Shown here piece by piece: positions 51,257 to 61,406 of a stretch of 64,000 nucleotides of DNA. Every line of letters begins with the position of its first letter. The stretch's first letter is position 1. Position numbers and translations under genes: made by a program. The DNA comes from Pasteurella bettyae CCUG 2042. GTDB lineage: Bacteria > Pseudomonadota > Gammaproteobacteria > Enterobacterales > Pasteurellaceae. The stretch spans positions 82,811 to 146,810 of the forward strand of contig NZ_AJSX01000004.1 of the NCBI RefSeq assembly GCF_000262245.1. The letters are read 5' to 3'. The notes beneath the pieces are model-generated. The model had not been told where the DNA came from. It ran no database searches and saw only the letters and a program-made list of their open reading frames with translations.

Positions 51257-53569
51257 TTACATTGATTGTGTAAAGGTACGAGTAATAACATCTTGTTGTT
51301 GTTCTTTGGTTAATGAGTTAAAACGAACAGCATAACCAGATACACGAATTGTTAATTGTGGATATTTTTCTGGGTGTTCCATTGCGTCTAATAACATTTC
51401 ACGGTTAAGAACATTAACATTTAAGTGTTGACCACCTTCAACCGTTGCTTCATGATGGAAATAACCATCCATTAAGCCTGCTAAATTACGACGTTGTGCT
51501 TCATCATCTTTACCTAATGCATTTGGTACGATTGAGAAAGTATATGAAATACCATCTTTTGCATAAGCAAATGGAAGTTTAGCCACAGAAGTAAGTGAAG
51601 CAACTGCACCTTTTTGGTCACGACCGTGCATTGGGTTAGCACCAGGACCGAATGGTGCACCAGCACGACGACCATCTGGAGTATTACCTGTTTTCTTACC
51701 ATATACCACATTAGACGTGATAGTAAGAACAGATTGTGTAGGAGTCGCATTGCGATAAGTTTTGTGTTTTTGAACTTTTTTCATAAAACGCTCAACTAAA
51801 TCAACAGCTAAATCATCTACACGTGGATCATTGTTACCAAATTGTGGATATTCACCTTCGATTTCAAAGTCGATAGCGACATTTGAAGCAACTACGTTGC
51901 CATCTTTATCTTTAATATCGCCACGAATTGGTTTAACTTTTGCATATTTAATTGCTGATAATGAGTCAGCAGCAACTGAAAGACCAGCAATACCACAAGC
52001 CATTGTGCGGAATACATCACGATCATGGAATGCCATTAGTGCTGCTTCATAAGCATATTTATCATGCATGAAGTGGATAATATTTAATGCTGTCACATAT
52101 TGTGTTGCTAACCAGTCCATGAAGCTATCCATACGTGTCATAACTTCATTGAAATCTAACACATCTGATGTAATTGGCGCTGTTTTAGGACCAACTTGCA
52201 TACCATTCTTTTCATCGATACCACCGTTAATTGCATATAACATAGTTTTCGCTAAGTTTGCACGAGCACCGAAGAATTGCATTTGTTTACCAACAACCAT
52301 TGGAGATACACAGCATGCAATGGCGTAATCATCGTTGTTGAAATCTGGACGCATTAAATCATCGTTTTCATATTGAACAGATGAAGTATCAATAGATACT
52401 TTAGCACAGTAACGTTTGAATGCTTCTGGTAATTGTTCAGACCAAAGAATAGTTAAGTTTGGTTCTGGAGATGTACCCATTGTGTATAAAGTATGTAATA
52501 CACGGAAGCTGTTTTTAGTGACTAATGGACGACCATCTAATCCCATCCCTGCTAATGTTTCAGTTGCCCACATTGGGTCGCCTGAGAATAATTGATCGTA
52601 TTCAGGAGTACGTAAGAAACGAACCATACGTAATTTCATTACTAAATGATCCATTAACTCTTGTGCTTGTTGTTCAGTGATTAAACCACGTTTTAAGTCA
52701 CGTTCGATATAAATATCTAAGAATGTAGATGTACGACCGAATGACATTGCTGCACCATTTTGTGATTTAACTGCAGCTAAATATGCAAAATATGTCCATT
52801 GGATAGCTTCTTGAGCATTGGTTGCTGGTCCAGAAATATCATAACCATAAGAGGCTGCCATTTCTTTAATTTTGCCTAAAGCTCTGTGTTGTTCAGCAAT
52901 TTCTTCACGTAATTGAATTGTGGCTTGAATATCTTCACCAGCTTCTAAGCGAGCTTGTAATGAAGTAAATTGTGCTTTTTTATCAGCCATCAAATAGTCA
53001 ATACCATATACTGCTAAACGACGATAATCACCGATAATACGACCACGACCATAAGCATCTGGCAAACCTGTTAACACACCTGATTTACGGCAACGTAAAA
53101 TATCTGGTGTATATACATCAAATACACCTTGGTTATGGGTTTTACGATATTCAGTAAAAATAAATTCAATTTGAGGATCTAATTTACGACCATAGACTTC
53201 ACATGAGCCTTTGATCATTTTAATACCACCATATGGCATAATTGCACGTTTTAATGGAGCATCAGTTTGTAGACCAACAATTTTTTCTAAATCTTTATTG
53301 ATATAACCTGGCTTATGAGAAGTAATAGTTGATGGTGTATATTCGTCAAAATCTAAAGGAGCATGAGTTTTATTTTCAACTTTAATGCCTTCCATCACAT
53401 TATTCCATAACTCAAGTGTTGCTGGAGTTGCATCAGCTAAAAATGATTCGTCACCTTCATAAGGTGTATAGTTCTTTTGGATAAAATCACGAAGATTTAC
53501 ACCATTTTGCCATTCACCAGGAACAAATCCTTCCCATGCTTTTTTTTGAGCTTCAGTTAATTCAACCAT
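51257..53569 (-). CDS. pflB: formate C-acetyltransferase (pyruvate formate-lyase)
   Basis: Glycyl-radical enzyme converting pyruvate and CoA to acetyl-CoA and formate in fermentation. 770 aa versus 760 in E. coli. Catalytic cysteine pair in [13 protein letters not shown] (about residues 430) and the glycyl radical site [10 protein letters not shown] near the C-terminus are intact. Its formate can leave through FocA or feed PurT and Fhs, all encoded in this window. Follows focA after a 93-bp spacer. Confidence 0.98.
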   Translation of the reverse strand: MVELTEAQKKAWEGFVPGEWQNGVNLRDFIQKNYTPYEGDESFLADATPATLELWNNVMEGIKVENKTHAPLDFDEYTPSTITSHKPGYINKDLEKIVGLQTDAPLKRAIMPYGGIKMIKGSCEVYGRKLDPQIEFIFTEYRKTHNQGVFDVYTPDILRCRKSGVLTGLPDAYGRGRIIGDYRRLAVYGIDYLMADKKAQFTSLQARLEAGEDIQATIQLREEIAEQHRALGKIKEMAASYGYDISGPATNAQEAIQWTYFAYLAAVKSQNGAAMSFGRTSTFLDIYIERDLKRGLITEQQAQELMDHLVMKLRMVRFLRTPEYDQLFSGDPMWATETLAGMGLDGRPLVTKNSFRVLHTLYTMGTSPEPNLTILWSEQLPEAFKRYCAKVSIDTSSVQYENDDLMRPDFNNDDYAIACCVSPMVVGKQMQFFGARANLAKTMLYAINGGIDEKNGMQVGPKTAPITSDVLDFNEVMTRMDSFMDWLATQYVTALNIIHFMHDKYAYEAALMAFHDRDVFRTMACGIAGLSVAADSLSAIKYAKVKPIRGDIKDKDGNVVASNVAIDFEIEGEYPQFGNNDPRVDDLAVDLVERFMKKVQKHKTYRNATPTQSVLTITSNVVYGKKTGNTPDGRRAGAPFGPGANPMHGRDQKGAVASLTSVAKLPFAYAKDGISYTFSIVPNALGKDDEAQRRNLAGLMDGYFHHEATVEGGQHLNVNVLNREMLLDAMEHPEKYPQLTIRVSGYAVRFNSLTKEQQQDVITRTFTQSM

Positions 53570-53662
53570 TGTTCATACTTCCTTATTGTTTAGTATTGAT
53601 AAAACATTAAAATCTTATAAGAACGCTCACTTAATAAATAAGTCAGCGTCCTTATTCCCTAA

Positions 53663-54514
53663 TTAATGTGGGCGACTGGTATACCATTGCATTAAACCTA
53701 TGCAAATCGCCCCTCCGACAATATTACCTAAAGTCACTGGAATTAAATTTTTAACTATAAGATGATAGACATCTAAATTTGCAAATTGTTCAGGATTTAA
53801 TCCAATTGTTTGCCAAAACTCTGGAGAACCCGCATGTGCAATAAGCATTCCCATTGGAATCATAAACATATTCGCAACACAGTGTTCAAAACCAGAGGCA
53901 ACAAACAAGGCAATAGGTAAAATCATAATAAACGCTTTATCTGTTAACGTCTTACCTGCATAAGCCATCCAGACAGCTATACATACCATAATATTACACA
54001 GAATACCTAAACAGAATGCTTCAATCCAAGTATGCTCTACCTTATGTTGAGCAGTTTTTAAAATAGTTAACCCCCATTGCCCATTGTCTGCCATGATTTG
54101 ACCTGAAAACCAAATTAATGCCACAATAAACAAGCCGCCAACAAAGTTACCCAAATAGACAACAATCCAGTTACGTAACATTTCATAGGTAGATATTTTT
54201 CCGTCAACACGAGCAATAATTGATAAGGTCGACGAAGTAAAGAGTTCACAACCACAAACAACAACCATAATAACACCTAGAGAGAATACTAATCCTCCCA
54301 CCAGTTTAGTCAGTCCCCAAGGGGAACCACCGCCACCTGTTTGTGTAGTTGTATAAAATACAAATGCGAGAGCAATAAACATACCTGATGAAATTGCCGA
54401 TAGAAAAGAATAATATTGTTTTTTAGTTGCTTTATAAGCGCCAACGTCTCGACCTGTCACAGCGATTTCGGTAGGTGAGGCTATACAAGTAGATTTAATA
54501 TCTTCTGTTTTCAT
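53663..54514 (-). CDS. focA: formate channel FocA
   Basis: Pentameric inner-membrane formate/nitrite transporter family channel. 283 aa with six hydrophobic segments. Family motifs: KKQYYSFLSAISSGMFIALAF at the start, CGCELFTSSTLSI in the omega-loop region, a NWIVVYLGNFVGGLF segment and the ASGFEHCVANMFMIPMG motif bearing the pore histidine (FEHCVANM). Upstream of pflB, the standard foc-pfl order, with an FNR-like box in its promoter region. Confidence 0.96.
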   Translation of the reverse strand: MKTEDIKSTCIASPTEIAVTGRDVGAYKATKKQYYSFLSAISSGMFIALAFVFYTTTQTGGGGSPWGLTKLVGGLVFSLGVIMVVVCGCELFTSSTLSIIARVDGKISTYEMLRNWIVVYLGNFVGGLFIVALIWFSGQIMADNGQWGLTILKTAQHKVEHTWIEAFCLGILCNIMVCIAVWMAYAGKTLTDKAFIMILPIALFVASGFEHCVANMFMIPMGMLIAHAGSPEFWQTIGLNPEQFANLDVYHLIVKNLIPVTLGNIVGGAICIGLMQWYTSRPH

Positions 54515-54838
54515 TTTTCATTTCCTCGAATAATACCCTGATCCAAATTAATTAAGCTAATTTGATTGCTAGAAAAATACTGCAGACTAAAAGTAAATTG
54601 TTAGTGGCTGAATTATAAGAAATTCATATACTATATAATAGTTATTTATGTGATCTAGGTCTCTCTTTTAAAAAAAAGTTGACTTAAATCAAAGTTAACC
54701 CAAAAGAGTCATATTCATAGGAATGATCCAAAAGTTCAGAATTTAGTTGCTTTTTAATTTAAGTTGATAAATTGCTATTTTGTCTAATTTCTGATAAAAA
54801 GTGCGGTAAATTTTTCAAAAAAATATAGGGAATAAAAA
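54515..54838. promoter_or_regulatory. focA-hinT divergent promoter region with FNR-like box
   Basis: 324-bp AT-rich spacer. TTGACTTAAATCAA at 54679-54692 matches the FNR consensus TTGAT-N4-ATCAA at nine of ten positions, 165 bp upstream of the focA ATG. If it activates at -41.5, transcription of focA would start near 54644, upstream of a TATATAGTATATGAAT-rich stretch. An uptake signal lies at 54799-54807 on the hinT side. No gene is seen. Confidence 0.6.
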
Positions 54839-55189
54839 ATGTCAGAAGAAACCATTTTTAGCAAAATTATTCGTAAAGAAATTCCTGCAAATATCCTTTA
54901 TCAAGATGAATTAGTCACTGCATTTCGTGATATTTCACCACAAGCCAAAACACATATTTTGATTATTCCTAACAAACTCATTGCCACCGTAAATGATGTG
55001 ACGACAGAAGATGAACTTGCATTAGGCCATTTATTTATAGTCGCAGCGAAAATTGCTCAACAAGAAGGCATTGCTGAAGATGGTTATCGTCTCATTGTTA
55101 ATTGCAATAAACATGCAGGCCAAGAAGTTTTCCATATTCATATGCACTTATTAGGCGGTGAACCTTTAGGACCCCTTGTTGCTAAGTAA
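54839..55189 (+). CDS. hinT: HIT-domain purine nucleoside phosphoramidase
   Basis: HinT hydrolyses adenosine 5'-phosphoramidates and acyl-AMP species. 116 aa. HIT active site HIHMHLLGG at residues ~101-109 plus the upstream HILIIPNK segment. RBS AGGGAA. Followed after 9 bp by a YcfL-type lipoprotein and then nagZ, the hinT-ycfL-nagZ order shared with E. coli and Haemophilus. Confidence 0.96.
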   Translation: MSEETIFSKIIRKEIPANILYQDELVTAFRDISPQAKTHILIIPNKLIATVNDVTTEDELALGHLFIVAAKIAQQEGIAEDGYRLIVNCNKHAGQEVFHIHMHLLGGEPLGPLVAK

Positions 55190-55198
55190 GTAAATCAT

Positions 55199-55555
55199 AT
55201 GAAAAAGTTTATATTAGTCGCTGTTAACTTATTGTTAGCAGCTTGTTCAATACAAAAACCAAGTTTAACTCATAGCCAAAAACCTATTTTGAATATTACT
55301 GCTGATGCTAATTCTTATATAGAAGCTAGCGTTAGCCAAAATTCAGCTTGGGTAAAAAACAAAACCAATCAACCGATTAATGTGTGCTACAGTTTATATT
55401 GGTATGATCAAAACGGGGTTACTCAGGTATTTAGTCCACAACAAGATAAATATCGTGCCTCACTGCTGTTACAACCCTTACAAAAATCAGAAATAAACCT
55501 TAGCAGACCAACACCTGAAAGTGTAAACTATCGCTTATATCTCCATATGAATTAA
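55199..55555 (+). CDS. ycfL: YcfL family lipoprotein
   Basis: 118-aa predicted lipoprotein of the DUF1425/YcfL family: signal with lipobox LLAACS (Cys16), then a beta-rich domain containing SAWVKNKTNQPINVCYSLYWYDQNG. YcfL-related proteins are implicated in outer-membrane lipoprotein (LpoB-type) functions but this member is uncharacterised. Same strand and close to hinT and nagZ. Confidence 0.85.
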   Translation: MKKFILVAVNLLLAACSIQKPSLTHSQKPILNITADANSYIEASVSQNSAWVKNKTNQPINVCYSLYWYDQNGVTQVFSPQQDKYRASLLLQPLQKSEINLSRPTPESVNYRLYLHMN

Positions 55556-55603
55556 TGTCTTGTGCTTAGACATCCTATTTGTCTATTATTTTATTAGGTT
55601 TAT

Positions 55604-56650
55604 ATGTCAACGTTACTCATGGACCTTAAAGGTCAAGAATTACAACAAGAAGAAATTGAATTACTAGAACACCCTTTAGTCGCAGGATTAATTTTATTTA
55701 CACGTAATTTTTACGATCGTGAACAAATTCAGGCACTAATTAAAGACATTCGCCAACGTGTAAAAAAACCTTTGTTGATTACTGTTGATCAAGAAGGCGG
55801 ACGTGTACAACGTTTCCGCAATGGTTTTACTCAACTTCCTGCTATGCAGGCTTTTGCGGCAATGATTGAAGATCCAAAATTACAACTTGAAACTGCTAAA
55901 GAAGCGGGCTGGCTAATGGCTGCGGAAATGGCAGCGTTAGATATTGATCTCAGTTTTGCGCCAGTTTTAGATCTCGGGCATGAATGTCGAGCCATTGGAG
56001 ATCGTAGTTTCAATTCAGAGATAGAAACCGTCATTCCCTTAGCCTCTGCCTTTATTGATGGAATGCATTTAGCAGGCATGGCAACTACGGGTAAACATTT
56101 TCCTGGTCATGGTCATGTTTTAGCCGATAGCCATTTAGAAACGCCTTATGATGAACGTCCAAGCAAAGTCATTTTTGAACAAGATATTCAACCATTCAAA
56201 CAACTCATTGCACAAAATAAATTAGATGCGGTTATGCCCGCGCATGTGATTTATAGCCAATGTGATAGCCAACCAGCTAGTGGTTCAAGCTATTGGTTAC
56301 AAGAAGTTTTACGTAAACAACTTGGCTTCCAAGGTGCAATTTTCTCCGATGATTTAGGTATGAAAGGGGCACATTTCATGGGTGATTTTGTTGCACGTAG
56401 TGAAAAAGCACTTGCCGCAGGCTGTGATTTATTATTACTTTGTAATGAGCCTGAAGGAGTCATTCAGGTGCTTGATGGATTAAAATTTTCTGAAAATCAA
56501 CCGCACTTTGAAGCACGCCAGCAACGCTTAACCTCTTTATTTAAAAAGAAATCTTTCAGCTGGAATGAATTAACAAAGACAAGCCGATGGCTCGAAAATA
56601 ATAAAAAATTATCGATATTGCAACAACGTTGGTTAGATGCAAAGGCCTAA
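55604..56650 (+). CDS. nagZ: beta-N-acetylhexosaminidase NagZ
   Basis: Cytosolic GH3 glycosidase that removes N-acetylglucosamine from muropeptides during wall recycling. 348 aa. [14 protein letters not shown] holds the mobile catalytic His-Asp dyad; FSDDLGMKG carries the nucleophilic aspartate; [19 protein letters not shown] is the N-terminal signature. Normal family length. Followed by a 155-bp spacer and the broken rlmC gene. Confidence 0.96.
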   Translation: MSTLLMDLKGQELQQEEIELLEHPLVAGLILFTRNFYDREQIQALIKDIRQRVKKPLLITVDQEGGRVQRFRNGFTQLPAMQAFAAMIEDPKLQLETAKEAGWLMAAEMAALDIDLSFAPVLDLGHECRAIGDRSFNSEIETVIPLASAFIDGMHLAGMATTGKHFPGHGHVLADSHLETPYDERPSKVIFEQDIQPFKQLIAQNKLDAVMPAHVIYSQCDSQPASGSSYWLQEVLRKQLGFQGAIFSDDLGMKGAHFMGDFVARSEKALAAGCDLLLLCNEPEGVIQVLDGLKFSENQPHFEARQQRLTSLFKKKSFSWNELTKTSRWLENNKKLSILQQRWLDAKA

Positions 56651-56805
56651 ATATGTTTAAGTTTGCCTTTGAAAACTAAGCAACTTAAAAGTTCTAGACA
56701 ATTTTATTTGGCCACAACTAATGACAAAATTTTGGTAAAAATGCTAACTAGCTAAAAATAACTACAAACTCAATATTGATTGCTCAACAAGTAACGAATA
56801 AATAA

Positions 56806-57945
56806 ATGCTTAACTGCCTACATTTCCAAAATCAGCAATGCACCTCCTGTCAGTGGATCGAGAAAAACTATTCCAATCAACTGATAGAAAAAATTGCCCA
56901 TCTAAAATCTCAACTCGAGCATCTTGACCAATCAACACTACAGTGGATAGCCCCTTTTCAATTCGCACAAGCAAACTTTCGTAATAAAGCTAAAATGGTG
57001 GTAAGCGGTGCTGTTGAGCGTCCGATTTTAGGTATTTTGAAGGATCCAACCGATCCACAAAGTGCCGTGGAGCTGATTGATTGTGAGCTTTATCCAAAAA
57101 GTTTTGCCTCACTGTTTCCTATCTTAAAAGACTTTATTGGTCGGGCGGGATTGGTGCCTTACAACATTCAAAAATAAAAAGGCGAACTCAAATATATCCT
57201 ACTCACAGAAAGTTGTTATTCAGGTGACGTAATGCTACGTTTTGTGCTACGTTCTGAAACAAAAATTCCATTAATTGAGCGAGAAATTACTGGCTTAATA
57301 GCCAAATTGCCTCAATTAAAAGTCATTACTGCCAATATCCAGCCGCAACCTGCAGCAATTTTAGAAGGTGAAAAAGAAATCTTTTTTACGGAGCAACAAG
57401 TATTAGAAGAACGATTTAATTAGATTCCTTTATTTATTCGTCCACAAGGTTTTTTTCAAACTAATCCACAGGTGGCAGAAGGATTATATGGTACCGCACA
57501 ACAATGGATAAAAGATTTACCCATTGCCAAATTATGGGATTTATTCTGTGGTGTTGGAGGTTTTGGTTTACATTGTGCTAAGGCTTTATCGGTAACCCGT
57601 CCTGACATTGAGCTCACAGGTATTGAAATATCTCCTTCAGCTATCTATTCCGCCACCTTATCTGCGCAAAAGTGCGGTCTAAAAAAGGTAAATTTTCAGT
57701 CCCTTGATGCTGCCAATTTTGCCCTGAATAAAGAACAAAGCAAACCTGATTTGGTGATAGTCAATCCACCACGTCGAGGTATTGGTAAGGCTTTGGCACA
57801 ATTTCTCAATGAAATGCAACCTCCGTTTATTCTTTACTCAAGCTGTAATGCAGTTACTATGGGTAAAGACTTAACAGAACTGACTCATTACCAAATGCAA
57901 AAAATTCAATTATTCGACATGTTTCCACACACATCGCATTATGAA
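56806..57945 (+). pseudogene. rlmC: rlmC (23S rRNA m5U747 methyltransferase) with two nonsense codons and lost 3' end
   Basis: RlmC methylates U747 of 23S rRNA using SAM and an iron-sulfur cluster. The reading frame is conserved end to end: cluster cysteines at [18 protein letters not shown] motif [25 protein letters not shown] and catalytic SSCNAVTM. But TAA at 57175-57177 and TAG at 57421-57423 interrupt the same frame, where relatives have sense codons, with no indels. At HTSHYE the frame leaves RlmC about eight residues early and enters an ABC exporter sequence. Very likely inactive. Sequencing error is possible for either stop but less so for both. Confidence 0.88.
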
Positions 57946-58365
57946 GAGGTGGTAGAGGCTTGCAAGAAAGCATGCTGTCATGAATTTATAACAAGCCTTA
58001 GTGATGGGTACGATACTGTTGTTGGTGAAGGCGGATCAACATTATCCGGAGGAGAAAAACAGAGAATTTCAATTGCACGAGCAATTCTTAAGGATGCTCC
58101 AATTATTATACTTGATGAGGCAACATCAAGTGTAGATCCTGAAAACGAGTATATGTTAATCAGTGCAATTAATGAATTAACAAAAAATAAAACGCTTATT
58201 AGTATTGCACATAGACTATCTACAGTAAGAGAAGCAGATCAAATTATTGTCATTGATAAGGGTAGAATTGTACAACGAGGCAATCATAAGGAACTAATTG
58301 GTCAAGATGGAGTATATAAACATTTCATTGAAATTAAAAAACAATCTATTGGTTGGCAAATATAG
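57946..58365 (+). pseudogene. C-terminal fragment of a Firmicutes-type ABC exporter ATPase, fused in frame to rlmC
   Basis: Roughly 140 residues matching only the second half of an ABC exporter nucleotide-binding domain: [31 protein letters not shown] (signature), [16 protein letters not shown] (Walker B and D-loop) and SIAHRLSTV (H-loop), ending [10 protein letters not shown]. Walker A, Q-loop and the whole transmembrane domain are missing. The frame is continuous from RlmC, so a fusion ORF of 297 codons runs 57472-58365. On its own it cannot hydrolyse ATP. The ECF genes begin 8 bp after its stop, so it was the last gene of an exporter unit in the donor. Confidence 0.88.
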
Positions 58366-58373
58366 GTGATGAA

Positions 58374-59882
58374 ATGGGAAATGTACTTATTGATTTTGAG
58401 AATGTGAGCTTCAGCTATGGGGCACAAAAAGAAGGGTGTCTAAAGAATATAAATTTTAAAATTAAAGAAGGAGAATTTGTATTGTTTACTGGTCAGTCTG
58501 GTTCAGGGAAAACAACTGTTACAAGATTGATAAACGGCTTGATTCCTCATTTCTTTGAAGGAGTTTTGACTGGGAGCGTGAAAGTAATAGGAGATGATAT
58601 AAAGACTGTTACTCCCGGAGAAATGGGTAAAAATACGGCTTCTATATTTCAAAATCCACGAAGTCAATTTTTTACAACGAATAGTACCAATGAAGTGGCA
58701 TTTGCTCTTGAAAATTATGGAATAGATAGAGATGAAATGATAGATAGAGTAAATTGTTCGTTTCACGATTTTGAAGCTGAAAATCTTATGGATAGGGATA
58801 TGTTTTCTTTATCTAGTGGTGAAAAACAGAAGATAGCGATTATAGCTGCAAAAACCTTGAATCCTAAGATTTATGTTTTCGATGAGCCATCTGCAAATTT
58901 AGATATTCCTTCAATTCTTAAATTGAAGGAAATAATGGAAAGCTTAAAGAAACAAGGACATACAGTGATTGTTTCAGAGCATAGATTGTTCTACTTAAAA
59001 AATTTGGTAGATAAATGCTTGATAATGAAAGATGGAGAAATTGATAGGCAACTAAATCACGATGATATTGGAAATTTGAATGAAACAGATCTTCAAACAT
59101 ATAAACTTAGAACATTTAATTTGAGCAATATCAAGTATGGCTTGAAGAACAATGCACCTATTAGTAAGCAACAACCAGACTTTAAGGTGGAGAATTTATC
59201 ATTTTCGTATAATGCAAATAATTCGATTTTAAATAATTGTAATTTAGAAGGAAATTTTGGTGATACAGTAGCTATAGTTGGGCACAATGGAAACGGCAAA
59301 ACTACATTAGGGAAAATAATGTCAGGTTTATTAAAAGCAAAAAGTGGACAATTTTTTATTGAAAGCAAACTTACAAAGCAAAAGAATTTACATAAAAGTG
59401 TATATTTTGTAATGCAAGATGCAGATTATCAATTGTACTCCGATTCTGTTGTTTCTGAGTTAATGCTCAGTTCTATGAATAGTATTAAGCAAAATGATGA
59501 AAAAATAGAAAATGCGCTGACTTTATTGAATATTTCATCATTAAGAGATAGACATCCGCATAGCTTATCAGGAGGGCAAAAGCAGCGAGTTACTATTGCA
59601 GCTGCTATAGCTTCAAATAAAAAAATTCTGATTTTTGATGAGCCAACCAGTGGACTTGATTATGAGAACATGAAAGGTGTATCGGAAGCAATAAATTATC
59701 TTCGTAAAAAAGGAAAACTGATTTTTGTTATTTCTCATGATTTAGAGTTTTTAAGTAAAGTAGCAACTAAAGCAGTGTTTATAGAGAACAATACTATCAT
59801 TCAAAGCATCAGCTTAAAGAGTAGCGATGATTTTGAAATAATAAAAAGATTTTTATTACAGAATGAGAGATATGAAGAATGA
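58374..59882 (+). CDS. energy-coupling factor transporter ATPase, fused A1-A2
   Basis: About 502-aa cytosolic protein with two complete ABC domains that power an ECF importer. NBD1: Walker A GQSGSGKTT, Q-loop IFQNPRSQFF, signature LSSGEKQK, Walker B IYVFDEPSANLD. NBD2: Walker A GHNGNGKTT, signature LSGGQKQR, Walker B ILIFDEPTSGLD, H-loop VISHDLEFL. Start chosen at 58374 (MGNVLIDFENVSF) because AGGTG lies just upstream; an in-frame ATG at 58353 overlaps the exporter fragment. Overlaps the next gene by 4 bp (ATGA), giving the A-T-S order. Confidence 0.92.
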   Translation: MGNVLIDFENVSFSYGAQKEGCLKNINFKIKEGEFVLFTGQSGSGKTTVTRLINGLIPHFFEGVLTGSVKVIGDDIKTVTPGEMGKNTASIFQNPRSQFFTTNSTNEVAFALENYGIDRDEMIDRVNCSFHDFEAENLMDRDMFSLSSGEKQKIAIIAAKTLNPKIYVFDEPSANLDIPSILKLKEIMESLKKQGHTVIVSEHRLFYLKNLVDKCLIMKDGEIDRQLNHDDIGNLNETDLQTYKLRTFNLSNIKYGLKNNAPISKQQPDFKVENLSFSYNANNSILNNCNLEGNFGDTVAIVGHNGNGKTTLGKIMSGLLKAKSGQFFIESKLTKQKNLHKSVYFVMQDADYQLYSDSVVSELMLSSMNSIKQNDEKIENALTLLNISSLRDRHPHSLSGGQKQRVTIAAAIASNKKILIFDEPTSGLDYENMKGVSEAINYLRKKGKLIFVISHDLEFLSKVATKAVFIENNTIIQSISLKSSDDFEIIKRFLLQNERYEE

Positions 59883-60580
59883 ACAAATCTTGTAAACATA
59901 ATGGAATAAGATATGATCCAAGGATTAAGCTGTTACAAGTTTTAATTATAGGGATTTTAGCATTTACATTAACTGGTAAAAAGTATGAAGTTCTACTTTT
60001 TTTATCGGTGTTTGCATATGGAATGATAAGTGGAATTTACAAAAATTGTTTTAAATTCTTAGTTTTATATGTAGTGTTGTTTATGGTAGCAGAAATAAGT
60101 CCTTTATTTATTTCAACAACAATACACTACTTTATCCTTCGCTTTGTAACATTGACATTTGCGGCTATTAATATGAGTAGGACAAGTGATGTATCTGAAG
60201 TATTAGCTTCTTTGCAAAATATGAAATTCCCATATTATTTAAACATTCCATTGGCTGTTATATTAAGATTTTTTCCTACCTTGAAACATGATTTTATTTG
60301 TATAAGGCAGGGAATTAAAACGAGAGGGATTGATATTTCCTTCCTTGGATTTTTAAAACATCCATTTAAAATTTATGAAATGCTGTTGATTCCTATGTTA
60401 ATGCGAATGTTATGTACTGCAACTGAGTTGTCGGCATCTGTTGAGACACGAGGACTTGGAGTTTCGTGCAAAAAAACTAGTTATACAGAAGTCAAATTTC
60501 GTATGCTTGATATGTTATTGCTAGTAATAATGATGGTATTTTATATAACTATCATCATTATGAAAATAAAAAATATTTAA
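59879..60580 (+). CDS. energy-coupling factor transporter transmembrane protein EcfT
   Basis: 233-aa membrane scaffold that couples the ATPases to the substrate-binding S component. Five or so hydrophobic segments, and the two family coupling motifs near the C-terminal part: IRQGIKTRGID and SVETRGLGV, both with the Arg-Gly core that docks on the ATPase. CbiQ/EcfT family. Start overlaps the EcfA stop by 4 bp. Weakly related in sequence to other EcfT but the arrangement is clear. Confidence 0.88.
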   Translation: MNKSCKHNGIRYDPRIKLLQVLIIGILAFTLTGKKYEVLLFLSVFAYGMISGIYKNCFKFLVLYVVLFMVAEISPLFISTTIHYFILRFVTLTFAAINMSRTSDVSEVLASLQNMKFPYYLNIPLAVILRFFPTLKHDFICIRQGIKTRGIDISFLGFLKHPFKIYEMLLIPMLMRMLCTATELSASVETRGLGVSCKKTSYTEVKFRMLDMLLLVIMMVFYITIIIMKIKNI

Positions 60581-60597
60581 AAATAAGGAGAATGATT

Positions 60598-61179
60598 ATG
60601 GAAGAAAAAAAGAAATTTCAAATTAAAGATTTAATTATTACAGCACTAATGGTGTTATGCTCACAGGTTTTATATAGAGTATTATCCTTTTTGTTCGTAA
60701 CGCCATATACAATGTTATTGGCTGTTCCAATATGGGCAATTATTGGAGCTATTGCTTATTTTTTGGTTCCGGTAAAAACAAAAAATCCATGGATGATTTT
60801 ATTGTTCTGCATACTTACAGGAATTATAAGCTTTTATCCGCCATATATAATTAGTTTGATAATCGCAGGAATTATTGCAATGGTAATTGCACAAACAAAG
60901 GGAATACAAAATTATAAAGGATTAACAATCGGTTATATAACATTTTGTGCTCTTGCTGGTTTTGGTGGAATGTGTGTTCCATTTCTTTTCTATGCAGAGC
61001 AAACGATTAAATCTTATGAAAAAATGTTTGGCAGTGAATACATGGAAACTCTAACTAAACTTGTTTCCCCTATGACCTCAGTAATATTTCTTGTTGTTAT
61101 AGCGATTTGTGCGTTGATTGGAGCAATAATTTCCAAGAAACTATTGAAGAAACATTTTGAAAAAGCAGGAATGATTTAG
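60598..61179 (+). CDS. ECF transporter S component, MptD/Trep_Strep family
   Basis: About 193-aa membrane protein with six hydrophobic segments, the putative substrate-binding subunit of this ECF importer. It resembles the MptD/Trep_Strep family found in streptococci, treponemes and gut Firmicutes (FQIKDLIITALMVLCSQVLYR opening, GAIISKKLLKKHFEKAG ending). Substrate not known. ATG at 60598 is preferred: AAGGAG is seven bases upstream, while the ATG at 60592 is only one base from it. The hairpin at 61349 probably ends this operon. Confidence 0.82.
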   Translation: MEEKKKFQIKDLIITALMVLCSQVLYRVLSFLFVTPYTMLLAVPIWAIIGAIAYFLVPVKTKNPWMILLFCILTGIISFYPPYIISLIIAGIIAMVIAQTKGIQNYKGLTIGYITFCALAGFGGMCVPFLFYAEQTIKSYEKMFGSEYMETLTKLVSPMTSVIFLVVIAICALIGAIISKKLLKKHFEKAGMI

Positions 61180-61348
61180 GATTTTTCATAGAGGAAATTG
61201 GGGGATAATGATGGAAATGACAAGATACAACATTACAATCATTCAAATTATTTCACCCTACCTAAATTCAGAAATGCTTTTATATAGCAATATCTTTTTT
61301 AAAAATTGCTAAATAGAAACAACAACAAAACATTAGTTTTTAAACCGA

Positions 61349-61389
61349 GAGGACTTTTTACGCCAAAGTGTAGAAGTCCTCCTTTTTTA
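61349..61389 (+). terminator. terminator of the ECF operon
   Basis: GAGGACTT (61349-61356) and AAGTCCTC (61374-61381) form a perfect 8-bp stem with a 17-base loop, followed by CTTTTTTATT. Lies about 170 bp after the S-component stop codon. Confidence 0.7.
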
Positions 61390-61406
61390 TTCTCAGAATA
61401 ACCATA

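Noticed and set aside
57472..58365. Complete 297-aa bifunctional methyltransferase/ABC protein
   Set aside because: It starts just after a nonsense codon inside rlmC and contains only half of an ABC domain; it is a fusion of two fragments.
58353..58376. Upstream ATG of the ECF ATPase at 58353
   Set aside because: Overlaps the exporter fragment, has no ribosome site; ATG 58374 has AGGTG upstream and matches the family start.
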